DNA from: Neomesorhizobium sp963726065
GTDB taxonomy: Bacteria; Pseudomonadota; Alphaproteobacteria; Rhizobiales; Rhizobiaceae
DNA: 64,000 nt
Direction of reading: 5' to 3'
Assembly (NCBI GenBank): GCA_963726065.1
Contig: CAVSAU010000015.1
Location: 1 to 64,000 of the forward strand
The stretch's first letter is position 1. Each line of letters begins with the position of its first letter. A program made the position numbers and the translations under genes. Positions 9,241 through 17,930 of this stretch are shown here, piece by piece. Below the pieces are notes generated by a model that did not search any database, had not been told where the DNA came from, and was given only the letters and a program-made list of their open reading frames with translations.

Positions 9241-10176
9241 TCAATCGAACAGGCTCGACACCGATTCTTCCGTGGCGGTGCGCGAGATCGCTTCGCCGAT
9301 GAGGTCGGCGATGGAAACGACGCGGATGTTGTGGGCGTCCATGACGCCTTGCGAGGGCTGGATGGAATTGGTGATTACCAGTTCCTGCAGCTTCGAGCCG
9401 ATGATGCGGGCGGCCGCACCGCCGGAAAGAACGCCATGGGTGATGTAGGCGGTGACGCTGGTGGCGCCGTTGGCGAGCAGCGCGTCGGCTGCGTTGCACA
9501 GCGTGCCGCCGGAATCGACGATGTCGTCGATCAGGAGGCAATCCTTGCCCCTGACGTCGCCGATGACATTCATGACTTCGGATTCGCCGGGGCGCTCACG
9601 CCGCTTATCGACGATGGCGAGTTGCGCGTCGAGGCGCTTGGCGAGCGCGCGGGCGCGCACCACGCCGCCGACGTCCGGCGAAACGACCATGACGTTGGCG
9701 AGCTGTTTGTACTTGGCCTTCACGTCGCGCGCCATCACCGGCACGGCGAACAGATTGTCGGTCGGGATGTCGAAGAAACCCTGGATCTGGCCAGCGTGTA
9801 GGTCGAGCGTCAGCACGCGGTCGACGCCGGCGCGGGTGATCATGTTGGCGACCAGCTTGGCCGAGATCGGCGTGCGGCCGGAGGCGCGGCGGTCCTGCCG
9901 GGCGTAGCCGAAATAGGGGATCACTGCCGTGATGCGGCGCGCCGAAGAGCGCATGAACGCATCGATCATGATCAGCAGTTCCATCAGGTGATCGTTGGTC
10001 GGAAACGACGTCGACTGCAGGATGAAGACATCCTCGCCGCGCACATTCTCCTGGATCTCGACGAAAATCTCCTGGTCGGCAAAGCGCCTGACACTGGCCT
10101 TTCCAAGCGGGATATTGAGATAACGTGCGACGCCTTCGGCCAGCACCCGATTGGAATTGCCCGCAAAAAGTTTCAT
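9241..10176 (-). CDS. prs: Ribose-phosphate pyrophosphokinase (PRPP synthetase)
   Basis: 311 residues with every Prs landmark: KLFAGNSNRVLAEGVARYLN at the start, FADQEIFVEI, the flexible-loop region ARQDRRASGRTPISAKLVAN, VVSPDVGGVVRAR, and the PRPP-binding loop DDIVDSGGTLCNAA. It makes PRPP from ribose 5-phosphate and ATP for nucleotide, histidine and tryptophan synthesis. In Rhizobiales prs commonly lies near rplY-pth; here helicase, chrBA and the cyclase remnant lie between. It appears to be transcribed alone or with upstream minus-strand genes. Confidence 0.97.
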   Translation of the reverse strand: MKLFAGNSNRVLAEGVARYLNIPLGKASVRRFADQEIFVEIQENVRGEDVFILQSTSFPTNDHLMELLIMIDAFMRSSARRITAVIPYFGYARQDRRASGRTPISAKLVANMITRAGVDRVLTLDLHAGQIQGFFDIPTDNLFAVPVMARDVKAKYKQLANVMVVSPDVGGVVRARALAKRLDAQLAIVDKRRERPGESEVMNVIGDVRGKDCLLIDDIVDSGGTLCNAADALLANGATSVTAYITHGVLSGGAAARIIGSKLQELVITNSIQPSQGVMDAHNIRVVSIADLIGEAISRTATEESVSSLFD

Positions 10177-10374
10177 TCAGTGTTCCTGGCGAATGCCCAG
10201 AGCCGGATATGACGGGGCTTTTAGCGCCGTTCGCCGCTATTGCAAGCAAAGATGCCGGAAATCCCCGATTGCTGCGTCAAAAACGGTTGATGTTGCGTTG
10301 AAGTGACTCTTCGCAACAGTTCGGCGGAACGAAAATGCGGGGCCACTGCCGGATTCCGTGGCTGAGGCGGAGGC

Positions 10375-10974
10375 TCAACCTGCCCGAGCTCCCAGCCAGG
10401 CGGCCAACTGGTCGACCGTCTGGTCGGCGATGCCTTGCATGGTCGTCGCCGACACCGAGGCCCAGCCCTCGCCGCGCCTTGCCGGGGCTTTCTGCTGGCC
10501 CTGGATACGATGCAGCCGGTTGCCAGCCGGGTCGAGCACGTCCCAGACGTAGATCACCGTCGTTTCCTTGGCTTCGGTGATCGCCGAGAAATAACCTTTC
10601 AGCACCAGCGTTGCGGTTCCGTCGCCGCCGGCAAGCTTGATGCCGCGCTCCCTGGCCCTGGTCGCGATGCGTTCCGAGAGCGGACCGGCCGCCTCGACCG
10701 TGGCGCCGACGATTGGCGCAATCTGGATGCGGGCATTTGAATTGATGGCAGCCACCTGACCTGTCGTCGTACCGGGCGTGGCGGCAGTGGCCGCTGGAGC
10801 ACCCGGTGCGGTGGCTGGATCGGATATGGAAGCGGTCGCCGAGGTGCCCGGCGCGGTGGCGGTCTGGCTGGGCGGCTTGATCGCCGAAGGGTCGAGCGCC
10901 TGCTCGGTGCTGGTGCAGGCGGCAAGCGCCGATGCGGCAGTCAGCAACATGCCGATAGCGACCGATCGCTTCAT
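10375..10974 (-). CDS. Predicted outer-membrane lipoprotein of unknown function
   Basis: 199 residues from the ATG at 10974. A signal peptide ends in the lipobox LAAC (C20), with T at +2, which favours the outer membrane. A low-complexity Ala/Thr/Pro linker spans roughly residues 25-75. A folded domain follows with SERIATRARERGIKLAG, VLKGYFSAI and VIYVWDVLDPAGNRLHRI. Such domains occur in uncharacterised alphaproteobacterial lipoproteins. It is the last gene of the minus-strand run pgeF, M24 hydrolase, lipoprotein, with 49 bases from the preceding stop. Confidence 0.8.
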   Translation of the reverse strand: MKRSVAIGMLLTAASALAACTSTEQALDPSAIKPPSQTATAPGTSATASISDPATAPGAPAATAATPGTTTGQVAAINSNARIQIAPIVGATVEAAGPLSERIATRARERGIKLAGGDGTATLVLKGYFSAITEAKETTVIYVWDVLDPAGNRLHRIQGQQKAPARRGEGWASVSATTMQGIADQTVDQLAAWLGARAG

Positions 10975-11023
10975 TCGGTGGAACTCCCTGCTCGTAGGCG
11001 GTCGCATCCTCTCAATAGTCGAC

Positions 11024-12175
11024 TCACTTCACGATCAAGTCGAGATCATGACGCGACAATGGCCGTGGCTGCGAATCCGTCGTCAGATAGGTGCGGCCGA
11101 GGCACATCGCCGTCTCGGTCTCCGAATCCATGATGATCATGCGGGCAAACAACGTCATATCGGGCGCGATCGGTTCGGGATTGCCTTGATAGAACATTGG
11201 CATGTCCATCCACGAAGGGGTGAAGCGAGCCCCCACCGAATAGCCGCAGGCGTTCAGCCGGTGCTTGGTCAGGCCGTGCGCTTCGATGATGCGGGCATGC
11301 GCGTCGAAGACGTCGCCGAACGTATTGCCAGGCGTCATCGCCTTTTCGACGGCAAGCAGCGCGGCAAGCGACGCGTCGTAAAGCTCCTGATGCCGCTTCG
11401 ACGCCTTTCCGGTCAGGACGGTGCGCATCATCGGCGCGTGGTAGTGGTGGAAGACGCCGGCCCATTCCAGCGTAAGCTGGTCGTTCTTTGTCAGCTTGCG
11501 GCGGCCGGCCTTGTAACGGCAGAGCAGTGCGTCGGCGCCGGAGCCGATAATGAACTCGTTGGCCGGGTAGTCGCCGCCGCCGGCAAAGATCGCGCCCTGC
11601 ATGGCAGCCAGGATGGCGCCCTCATCGGCGCCCTGCTTGATGATCTTCAGCGCCGCGTCGATCGCATCGTCGGCAAGCGCGGCGGCCTTTTCGGCTTTCT
11701 TGATCTCGGCCGGGCTCTTGAACAGGCGCAGCCGCGAGACGATGCCGGAAGCGTCGGCGATCTGGCCGAACGTCTGCATCTGCTCGTCGACGCGGCGGCC
11801 GTTGTAGGCGGTAAGCCCGTGGGTGTCGTATTCGATACCGATGCGCGCACCGAGCAGGTCGAGGTCGTTGAGCAGGTTGCGCAGGTCGAGCGCCGGGTTG
11901 GCGCCGTCGCGATCCGTCCACACCACGATGTTGTCGAGCGTCGAGGTGTGCCGCGCCTGGCGCAGGTCCGCCGAGCGGGTCAAAAGCATCATCGAGCCGT
12001 CGGCCTTCACCACCAGGCACTGGAAGAAGCAGAAGCCGAATGTGTCGTAGCCGGTCAGCCAGTACATGCTTTCCTGTGCGAACAGCAGGACTGCATCGAG
12101 CTTCTTGTCGGCCATCTCGATTATCAGCCGGTCGCGGCGCGCGTCATATTCCGCGCGTTCAAAATGCAGCGCCAT
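11024..12175 (-). CDS. M24 (creatinase/prolidase fold) hydrolase, ectoine-hydrolase-like
   Basis: 383 residues. The N-terminal creatinase-type domain (ALHFERAEYDARRDRLI) is followed by a pita-bread M24 domain (NEFIIGSGADALLCRYK, HRLNACGYSVGARF, MIIMDSETETAMCLGR). The usual aspartates of metal-binding M24 peptidases are replaced: the segment reads EWAGVFHHYHAPMMRT. This matches the metal-independent creatinase or ectoine-hydrolase (DoeA) branch better than aminopeptidase P, but no other ectoine-degradation gene is nearby. Its ATG directly follows the pgeF stop with no gap, so the two are co-translated. Confidence 0.75.
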   Translation of the reverse strand: MALHFERAEYDARRDRLIIEMADKKLDAVLLFAQESMYWLTGYDTFGFCFFQCLVVKADGSMMLLTRSADLRQARHTSTLDNIVVWTDRDGANPALDLRNLLNDLDLLGARIGIEYDTHGLTAYNGRRVDEQMQTFGQIADASGIVSRLRLFKSPAEIKKAEKAAALADDAIDAALKIIKQGADEGAILAAMQGAIFAGGGDYPANEFIIGSGADALLCRYKAGRRKLTKNDQLTLEWAGVFHHYHAPMMRTVLTGKASKRHQELYDASLAALLAVEKAMTPGNTFGDVFDAHARIIEAHGLTKHRLNACGYSVGARFTPSWMDMPMFYQGNPEPIAPDMTLFARMIIMDSETETAMCLGRTYLTTDSQPRPLSRHDLDLIVK

Positions 12176-12970
12176 TCAGGAATCCTCCAGGACAATCGCG
12201 GAAATCAGCCGCCCGTAATCGGCTTCGTTGCGGTGGGTGGCGCGCCGGTAGGAATAGAAAAGATCTTCTTCGGCATAGGTGCAGCGGCCAAGCTGGCTCG
12301 CTTGCACGCCGGCCCTGGCGAGGCGGTTGACGGTGTAGAGATTGAGATCGAAGAGCGCATGGCCAGGTTTGCCGGACAGCGCGAAATAGCGTGTGTTGCC
12401 GGAATCCGATGCGGTGAACCGTTCGACGAATTCCGGTCCCACTTCGTAGTTTGCCTGGCTGATCGAGGGGCCGAGCACCGCCACGATGTTTTCGCGCCTG
12501 CCGCCGAGGCCTTCCATGGCGGTGATGGTGTTTTCCAGAACGCCGGTGAACGCGCCTTTCCAGCCGGCGTGCGCGGCGCCAATGACGCGGGCCTTCGCAT
12601 CGGCAAACAGCACGGGGCCGCAATCGGCTGCCGAGGCGCAGATCGCCAGTCCGGGCCGGTCTGTCACTATCGCGTCGGCCTTCGGACGTGGGTGCCCGAA
12701 TGCCTCCCGCACCACGATCACGTCAGGCGAATGGACCTGGTAGACGGAAAGCAGGTTTTGCGGCGGCACACCCATCCAGGCGGCGACACGGCGACGGTTT
12801 TCGGCGACTTTTTCGGCGTCGTCATTGGAGCCGACACCCGTGTTCAGGCCCTTGTACAGGCCCTCCGAGACACCGCCGGCTCGCGTGAAAAAGCCGTGGC
12901 GGATGCCTGCTTCGGCCGCTTTTTCAAGCATGGATGACCGGATTGGGTCCGGTTTGGTCTGGTCGAGCAT
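12176..12970 (-). CDS. pgeF: Peptidoglycan editing factor PgeF (YfiH/laccase-domain family)
   Basis: 264 residues from the ATG at 12970; longer in-frame extensions upstream look non-coding. GFFTRAGGVSEGLYKGLN at the N-terminus, VYQVHSPDV, SAADCGPVLF and AAHAGWKG supply the His-Cys-His metal site of the family. PgeF removes wrongly incorporated amino acids from peptidoglycan precursors; older names are polyphenol oxidase or laccase-domain protein. It precedes the M24 gene without a gap. In relatives it commonly follows the midA-like gene, which here lies 2.2 kb away beyond an opposite-strand kinase. Confidence 0.9.
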   Translation of the reverse strand: MLDQTKPDPIRSSMLEKAAEAGIRHGFFTRAGGVSEGLYKGLNTGVGSNDDAEKVAENRRRVAAWMGVPPQNLLSVYQVHSPDVIVVREAFGHPRPKADAIVTDRPGLAICASAADCGPVLFADAKARVIGAAHAGWKGAFTGVLENTITAMEGLGGRRENIVAVLGPSISQANYEVGPEFVERFTASDSGNTRYFALSGKPGHALFDLNLYTVNRLARAGVQASQLGRCTYAEEDLFYSYRRATHRNEADYGRLISAIVLEDS

Positions 12971-13195
12971 GGCCGCCTTGTCGTTGCCGGGACAGGATTC
13001 GTCAAGGCGTTTTTCGACCAAGCGACCGGTCCCGTTGGGGGAGGCGGGACAGTGCGGCAGACCGAGGGGCGAAGTCAATCCGCGGAGGGGACTGGCATTG
13101 CTCATCGTGCATCGTCGCATGCCAGTTCGCAACGCTCGTGACCATTGCGGGCTTGACCAGACCTTGGTCAAACCCGTGCAAATGGTTTCGGCATC

Positions 13196-15151
13196 TTGCC
13201 GGAACTTGCGATAACCGTCATCTTTGCCGGCCCGACGGCCAGCGTTGCGACCGGTCGTCACGGAGTGCGGCCATTGCACGAAGACGGCGCCGGAAACGCA
13301 TTGCAGGAGGCGATCCTCGCTTCGGTGGTTCGCTCGTCGCTGGACTGCGTGATCATCACGGATGAAGCCGGGTCGGTTGTGGAGTTCAACCCGGCGGCCG
13401 AGGCGACTTTCGGTTATTCGCGCGCCGACGTTGTCGGCAGGCAGGTCCTGGAGCTTATCCTCCCACCGCGTCTGCGCACTGCGCATGCAGGTGGGCTTGC
13501 GGCTTATTTTTCGGGAAGCGCCTCGCAATTGCTCGGGCGTCGCACAGAGCAGATCGCCATGCGCGCGAATGGCGATGAGTTTCCTGTCGAACTCACGATG
13601 ACCGAAGCCCACAGCAGCCAACGGCGCTTTTTCACAGCGAGCCTGCGCGACCTTTCGCAGCGCCGTGCCGCCGACGCTGCTCTGCGCGCCAGCGAAGCCC
13701 GCCTGGCGGCGTTCATGAAACATGCTCCCATAGGCATGTACCTGAAGGATACCGACGGGCGTTATCTGGTGGCCAATCCGGAAATGGGAAAGGTCTTCGG
13801 CCGGCCCGCCGAAGACGCGATCGGACTAAGCGCGGCAGACATTTTCGGGCCGGAGGAAGCCGCGATGATCGCGGAAAACGATCGTCGCGTACTGGAATCG
13901 GGACAGGCGATTGCCGTGGAGGAATTTCTGAGCAGCGCGATCGACTACGCCTGGAGCCTCGTTGTCCGCTTTCCGGTTCTGTGGGCCGATCAGCAGCAGG
14001 CGCGCATCGGAGGCTTCGATATCGACATCACCGAGCAGAAGCGCAACGCCGAACGCCTGCAGCAAAGCGAGCGGCTCAACGCACTGGGATCGCTGCTCGC
14101 CGGCGTTTCGCACGAGCTCAACAATCCCTTGGCGGTGGTCGTCGCGCAAACCCAGCTGCTGGAAGAGTTTCTAGCCGGAACCGCCCATGCACAGCGCGCC
14201 AGCAAGATCAGACTTGCCGCGGCTCGCTGCGCACGCATCGTGAAAACCTTCCTGGCAATGGCGCGACAGCGCCAGCCGGAGCGCCGCAGCACCGATATCA
14301 ACGAACTGATCCAAGCAGTTCTGGACATCGCCGCTTATGGTCTGCGTACGGCCGGCGTCGAAGTGCGATGCCGCTTCGCCGAGGGTCTTCCATCCCTGGA
14401 GGTCGATCCCGACCAGATGCATCAGGTGTTCTACAATCTGATCGTCAACGCGCAACACGCCCTACAGGAGACATCCGCGCCACGCATAATCGAGATCGAA
14501 ACGTCGCGCGAAGGCAATGATGTCCAGGTCGTGATCGCCGACAATGGCCCTGGTGTGCCGGCTGAAATCAGGAATAGCATTTTCGATCCGTTCTTTACCA
14601 CCAAGGCCCTGGGTGACGGCACCGGGATCGGACTCTCTTTCTCGCTCGGTGTGGTGCAGGCGCACAATGGACGGTTGTCCTTGCTCGACCGTCCGGACGG
14701 CGCACACTTCCAGTTGCTGTTGCCGGTGCATTCCCGCACTGTGCCGGATCCGACCGAGGGTGTTGCGGCGTTCCCGGTAGTCGGAACTGGCCGTACAGCC
14801 CTCGTGGTCGATGATGAGCGGGAGGTCGGTGAAACGATGGCGGAACTGCTAGAGATTGAAGGTTTTGACGTCAAGATCGTCGAAGACGGCGCCAGCGCCA
14901 AAGCAGCGCTCAGAAGCGCTGCCTTCGACGCGATCTTTTGCGATCTGCGGATGCCAAACACCGATGGCCCCGCCCTGTTCGACTGGGCCCGTCAGGCAGT
15001 CCCGGGCCTGGCGGAGCGATTCATCTTCGTCACCGGCGACACGCTCGGCGGTGCCGCGGCGCGCTTTCTTGAACGGGCCGGTCGGCCGGTTATCGAGAAA
15101 CCGTTTTCGCGCGATTCCCTCCTTCGGGCGCTGGAAAATGTTCCGGATTAA
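13196..15151 (+). CDS. Hybrid histidine kinase: PAS-PAS-HisKA-HATPase-receiver
   Basis: Up to 651 residues. Two PAS domains (about residues 40-160, with DEAGSVVEFNPAAEATFGYS, and 165-285, with LKDTDGRYLVANPEMGKVFG) precede the dimerisation domain carrying H306 in AGVSHELNNPLAVVV. The ATPase domain has NLIVNAQHAL, DNGPGVP and GDGTGIGLS. A C-terminal receiver has the DD pair, phospho-acceptor D583 in CDLRMPNTDGP and K635 in EKPF. No transmembrane segment is visible, so it is soluble. The start is uncertain: TTG at 13196 or GTG at 13265, with no in-frame ATG before the first PAS. It lies on the strand opposite its neighbours. Confidence 0.85.
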   Translation: MPELAITVIFAGPTASVATGRHGVRPLHEDGAGNALQEAILASVVRSSLDCVIITDEAGSVVEFNPAAEATFGYSRADVVGRQVLELILPPRLRTAHAGGLAAYFSGSASQLLGRRTEQIAMRANGDEFPVELTMTEAHSSQRRFFTASLRDLSQRRAADAALRASEARLAAFMKHAPIGMYLKDTDGRYLVANPEMGKVFGRPAEDAIGLSAADIFGPEEAAMIAENDRRVLESGQAIAVEEFLSSAIDYAWSLVVRFPVLWADQQQARIGGFDIDITEQKRNAERLQQSERLNALGSLLAGVSHELNNPLAVVVAQTQLLEEFLAGTAHAQRASKIRLAAARCARIVKTFLAMARQRQPERRSTDINELIQAVLDIAAYGLRTAGVEVRCRFAEGLPSLEVDPDQMHQVFYNLIVNAQHALQETSAPRIIEIETSREGNDVQVVIADNGPGVPAEIRNSIFDPFFTTKALGDGTGIGLSFSLGVVQAHNGRLSLLDRPDGAHFQLLLPVHSRTVPDPTEGVAAFPVVGTGRTALVVDDEREVGETMAELLEIEGFDVKIVEDGASAKAALRSAAFDAIFCDLRMPNTDGPALFDWARQAVPGLAERFIFVTGDTLGGAAARFLERAGRPVIEKPFSRDSLLRALENVPD

Positions 15152-15176
15152 AGGCTGATTGGAGCGGCTTGCATGG

Positions 15177-16265
15177 TCATCGCTTGGTCGGGTATCCCGG
15201 CAGCGAAACGCCCTTCGGCGCCACTGCGAGAACCTTGAACAGCTTGCCCATCTGGTCCGGGCCTGCGAGCCGTTCGACCTCGCCGGAAAGCCGTTCGCGG
15301 ATCGTCTGGTCGGCCTTTGCGCCAAGGCTACCGGCACGTTCGAGCAACCCCAGGCCAAGCAGGAAATCGCCTTGCGTGGAAAAATGCGTAGCGAGGCCTG
15401 CCAGCCGCGCCGCAGCCGCCAGCGCCGAAAAATCGACATGCGTGGTGAGGTCGGCCTGGCCGGGATGCGCCAGCGGGTCGTCATAGGTGTGTTTCAGGAG
15501 CGCCTGCAGCGTGTCGCCGACTGCCGGTTTTTCATAGCCATAGTCGATGAACAGGCCAGCGCCGCCATCGCGTGCGATGCGCTCGGCGACGGTCTGCATC
15601 AAGGCTGTTCGGGCCGGTGCAAGCTCGACGATGGCGCCATCAGCGGCGTCTACGGCATCCGCTGGAAGCAGCGATGGATTGGCCGAGCCGGCGCCGGCGA
15701 TGAAGGCAAGGTTGCCAGCGTCGTCGAGCCCCACCATGCGTTCGCGCCAGCCGTTCGACGTCTTCACATACTGGCGCACTGGTATGGCGTCGAAGAGCTC
15801 GTTGCCGACAATCAGCAGTGGCTGCCGCGGCAGGGCGTCGATGGTTTCATGCCAGCCGAAGCTGGGACCGGCCTCCTGCAAGGCCTGCTTCTGGATTTCG
15901 GTCAGCCGGGTGCTGGTTTCGATTAGCACGAAACTGGCGCTGTTGTGCATGTTGGCGTCGAGCTTGCAAACCGTGCGGGCGATGTCCTTCATCAGCGTGC
16001 CGCGGCCGGGGCCGACTTCGGCAATCAGTGGCCTTTGCGGCCGGTCGAGCGCATGCCATGTGGCGACTAGCCAGGCGCCCACCAGTTCGCCGAACATCTG
16101 GCTGATCTCCGGCGCGGTAGTAAAATCGCCGCCGCTGCCGAATGGTTCGCGGGTCGTGTAGTAGCCGTGCTGCGGATCGGATAGGCACAGCGCCATGTAT
16201 TCCGATACCGGGATCGGTCCCGCGGCATCGATCAGGTCAACGATGCGCTGCCCAAGCCTCGTCAT
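15177..16265 (-). CDS. SAM-dependent methyltransferase, MidA/NDUFAF7 family
   Basis: 362 residues from the ATG at 16265. GYYTTREPFGSGGDFTTAPEIS and the SAM-binding motif EVGPGRGTLMKDI identify the MidA family, along with NELFDAIPVRQ and GLFIDYGYE. The human member NDUFAF7 methylates an arginine of complex I; the bacterial role is less settled. The first four bases overlap the lgt stop (ATGA), so translation is coupled to lgt. The downstream end lies 25 bases from the convergent hybrid kinase. Confidence 0.88.
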   Translation of the reverse strand: MTRLGQRIVDLIDAAGPIPVSEYMALCLSDPQHGYYTTREPFGSGGDFTTAPEISQMFGELVGAWLVATWHALDRPQRPLIAEVGPGRGTLMKDIARTVCKLDANMHNSASFVLIETSTRLTEIQKQALQEAGPSFGWHETIDALPRQPLLIVGNELFDAIPVRQYVKTSNGWRERMVGLDDAGNLAFIAGAGSANPSLLPADAVDAADGAIVELAPARTALMQTVAERIARDGGAGLFIDYGYEKPAVGDTLQALLKHTYDDPLAHPGQADLTTHVDFSALAAAARLAGLATHFSTQGDFLLGLGLLERAGSLGAKADQTIRERLSGEVERLAGPDQMGKLFKVLAVAPKGVSLPGYPTKR

Positions 16266-17128
16266 GCTGTGGCGGGCGTGGCGCTCGGGCGGGCGGTCGC
16301 CATCGCCCAGGCGCCAACCAGCACCATTGGCACGGAAAGCACCATGCCCATGGTCAGCCAGTTGCCGAGGAGGTAGCCGATCTGCTCGTCCGGCTGGCGG
16401 AAAAATTCGACGAAAATGCGCGACAGGCCATAACCCGCCACGAAGGCGCCGGCAATAAAGCCCGGCTTCTTCAGCTTCAGCAAGCCGTGGGTCAGAAGCC
16501 GCAGCACGACAAACAGCACGAGGCCTTCGAGCGCGGCCTCGTAGAGCTGGCTCGGGTGACGCGGGAAGGGGCCACCATTGGGGAAAAGCACCGACCAGGG
16601 GACATCGCTGACGCGGCCCCAGAGCTCCGAGTTGATGAAGTTGGCGCAGCGTACCAATCCCAGCGCCACTGGAACGCCGGCCGCCACCACGTCGAACAGC
16701 GTCCACACATTGATGCCGCGGGAGCGGGCAAACAGGATCATCGCCAGCGTGGTGCCGGCAAAGCCGCCATGGAAGGACATGCCGCCGTCCTGCAGGTAGA
16801 GGACCTCGATGGGATTGGCGATGTATTTGGGCAGATTGTAGAAAAGCACGTAGCCGAGCCGGCCGCCGGCGACGATGCCAATGGCGGCCCACAGCACAAA
16901 ATCGTCGAGATCGATCGGCTTCATTGGCAGGTTGCCGTCCGGCCACAGCCGGGTGTTGGTGACCAGCCGCTTGGCGTACCACCAGGCAAACAAAATTCCG
17001 ACGACATAGCCGACGCCGTACCAATGGACCTTCAGCGGGCCGAAGCCGAAAAAAGGCCCGATCTGGAAAAGCACCGGATCGATGTTAGGGAAAGACAGGG
17101 CGGCAAACGGCAGCAGATGTTCGGTCAA
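16262..17128 (-). CDS. lgt: Prolipoprotein diacylglyceryl transferase
   Basis: About 288 residues if translation starts at the TTG at 17128, the first plausible start before ALSFPNIDPVLFQIGPF; an upstream in-frame ATG would add a non-conserved stretch. Signature segments are VHWYGVGYVVGILFAWW, GGRLGYVLFYN, DGGMSFHGGFAG, CANFINSELWGR and RHPSQLYEA. Seven hydrophobic segments are expected and visible. Lgt attaches diacylglycerol to the lipobox cysteine of prolipoproteins in the inner membrane, and several lipoproteins in this window are its likely substrates. It overlaps the downstream methyltransferase gene by four bases. Confidence 0.93.
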   Translation of the reverse strand: MTEHLLPFAALSFPNIDPVLFQIGPFFGFGPLKVHWYGVGYVVGILFAWWYAKRLVTNTRLWPDGNLPMKPIDLDDFVLWAAIGIVAGGRLGYVLFYNLPKYIANPIEVLYLQDGGMSFHGGFAGTTLAMILFARSRGINVWTLFDVVAAGVPVALGLVRCANFINSELWGRVSDVPWSVLFPNGGPFPRHPSQLYEAALEGLVLFVVLRLLTHGLLKLKKPGFIAGAFVAGYGLSRIFVEFFRQPDEQIGYLLGNWLTMGMVLSVPMVLVGAWAMATARPSATPATA

Positions 17129-17301
17129 GCGCGGATTCCAGTCGGCGGATCGGGTTGGGCGCGGACCATGCGGCAGGCTTTTGACAGGGTCAAGGCAAAG
17201 GAAGGGTATGACAGTGTCACCAAGACAGTGATACGCTAAGCATTCGCCTTGCATTCGCAGGCTTGCGCCATTACCTCCGGAGGAAACGCACGGGGTTTGC
17301 C

Positions 17302-17613
17302 ATGACGACCGGACCGAACCGCATTCTGGACGAATTCGCCAAGCTGATGACCGATGCGGCGGGCGCCGCTCAGGGCGTGCGCCGCGAGGTCGAGACCGCC
17401 TTCAAGTCGCAGGCTGAAAAGGTCCTCAACTCCATGGATGTGGTGCAGCGCGAGGAGTTCGAGGCGGTGCGCGATATGGCGCTGAAAGCCCGCGCCGAGA
17501 ACAAGAAGCTTGAGGCCCGCATCACGGAACTCGAAGCGAAATTGTCGAAAGCCCCTGGCGAGGCCCCGGAAGCGGCTCCAAAGCGCTCCGCTAAGCCTTC
17601 TCCAAAAAAATAA
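17302..17613 (+). CDS. Accessory factor UbiK-like (BMFP domain) protein
   Basis: 103 residues from the ATG at 17302. RILDEFAKLMTDAAGAAQGV is followed by VQREEFEAVRDMALKARAEN and a heptad coiled coil ending at ELEAKLSK, which is the membrane-fusogenic BMFP/UbiK layout. A proline/lysine tail follows. UbiK trimerises and helps ubiquinone biosynthesis in Proteobacteria. The gene is divergent from lgt. Confidence 0.85.
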   Translation: MTTGPNRILDEFAKLMTDAAGAAQGVRREVETAFKSQAEKVLNSMDVVQREEFEAVRDMALKARAENKKLEARITELEAKLSKAPGEAPEAAPKRSAKPSPKK

Positions 17614-17930
17614 TTCATTAACCTTGTCCACAGGCCCGGAGTTGAAAAACGCTTTCGCGTGAATCGCTTATCCGGCTCGCATGAATCTTTGCGACAGCCT
17701 CTGTCCACACCCCTATGCCGCATTGCGAAAAAAGGGGCTGGCGCCGCGACTCCGCATCAATAGACTGAATTTGTTGCATGATTCGGGGACGGGTCATGCG
17801 CCGGGCAGCGGAGGTCCGGCCTGGGGATGGTCGTTGTCTTTCCTGCCCGCCGCTTGAGTTTTCTCGTTGTTGTCGTGTGCCCTCCAGGGAGCGTGCGGTG
17901 GCGCTCCCAGAACGACAGGAAGCATTCTGC
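17614..17930. other. Intergenic region with three near-consensus DnaA-box-like 9-mers
   Basis: No gene is visible. Three 9-mers resemble the DnaA box TTATCCACA: TTGTCCACA at 17624-17632 (8 of 9), TTATCCGGC at 17668-17676 and CTGTCCACA at 17701-17709. The flank at 17611-17621 is AT-rich. This may be coincidence and no origin-linked genes are adjacent. Confidence 0.3.

Noticed and set aside
10778..12937. A 719-codon plus-strand open frame
   Set aside because: It runs antisense across three clear minus-strand genes (lipoprotein, M24 hydrolase, pgeF) and has no family match of its own.
12971..13723. Long in-frame N-terminal extension of pgeF
   Set aside because: No similarity to any protein, overlaps the hybrid kinase gene, and PgeF proteins start near the chosen ATG.
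17209..17219. TGACA-G-TGTCA palindrome between lgt and the ubiK-like gene
   Set aside because: Short enough to occur by chance and not clearly placed relative to promoter boxes.
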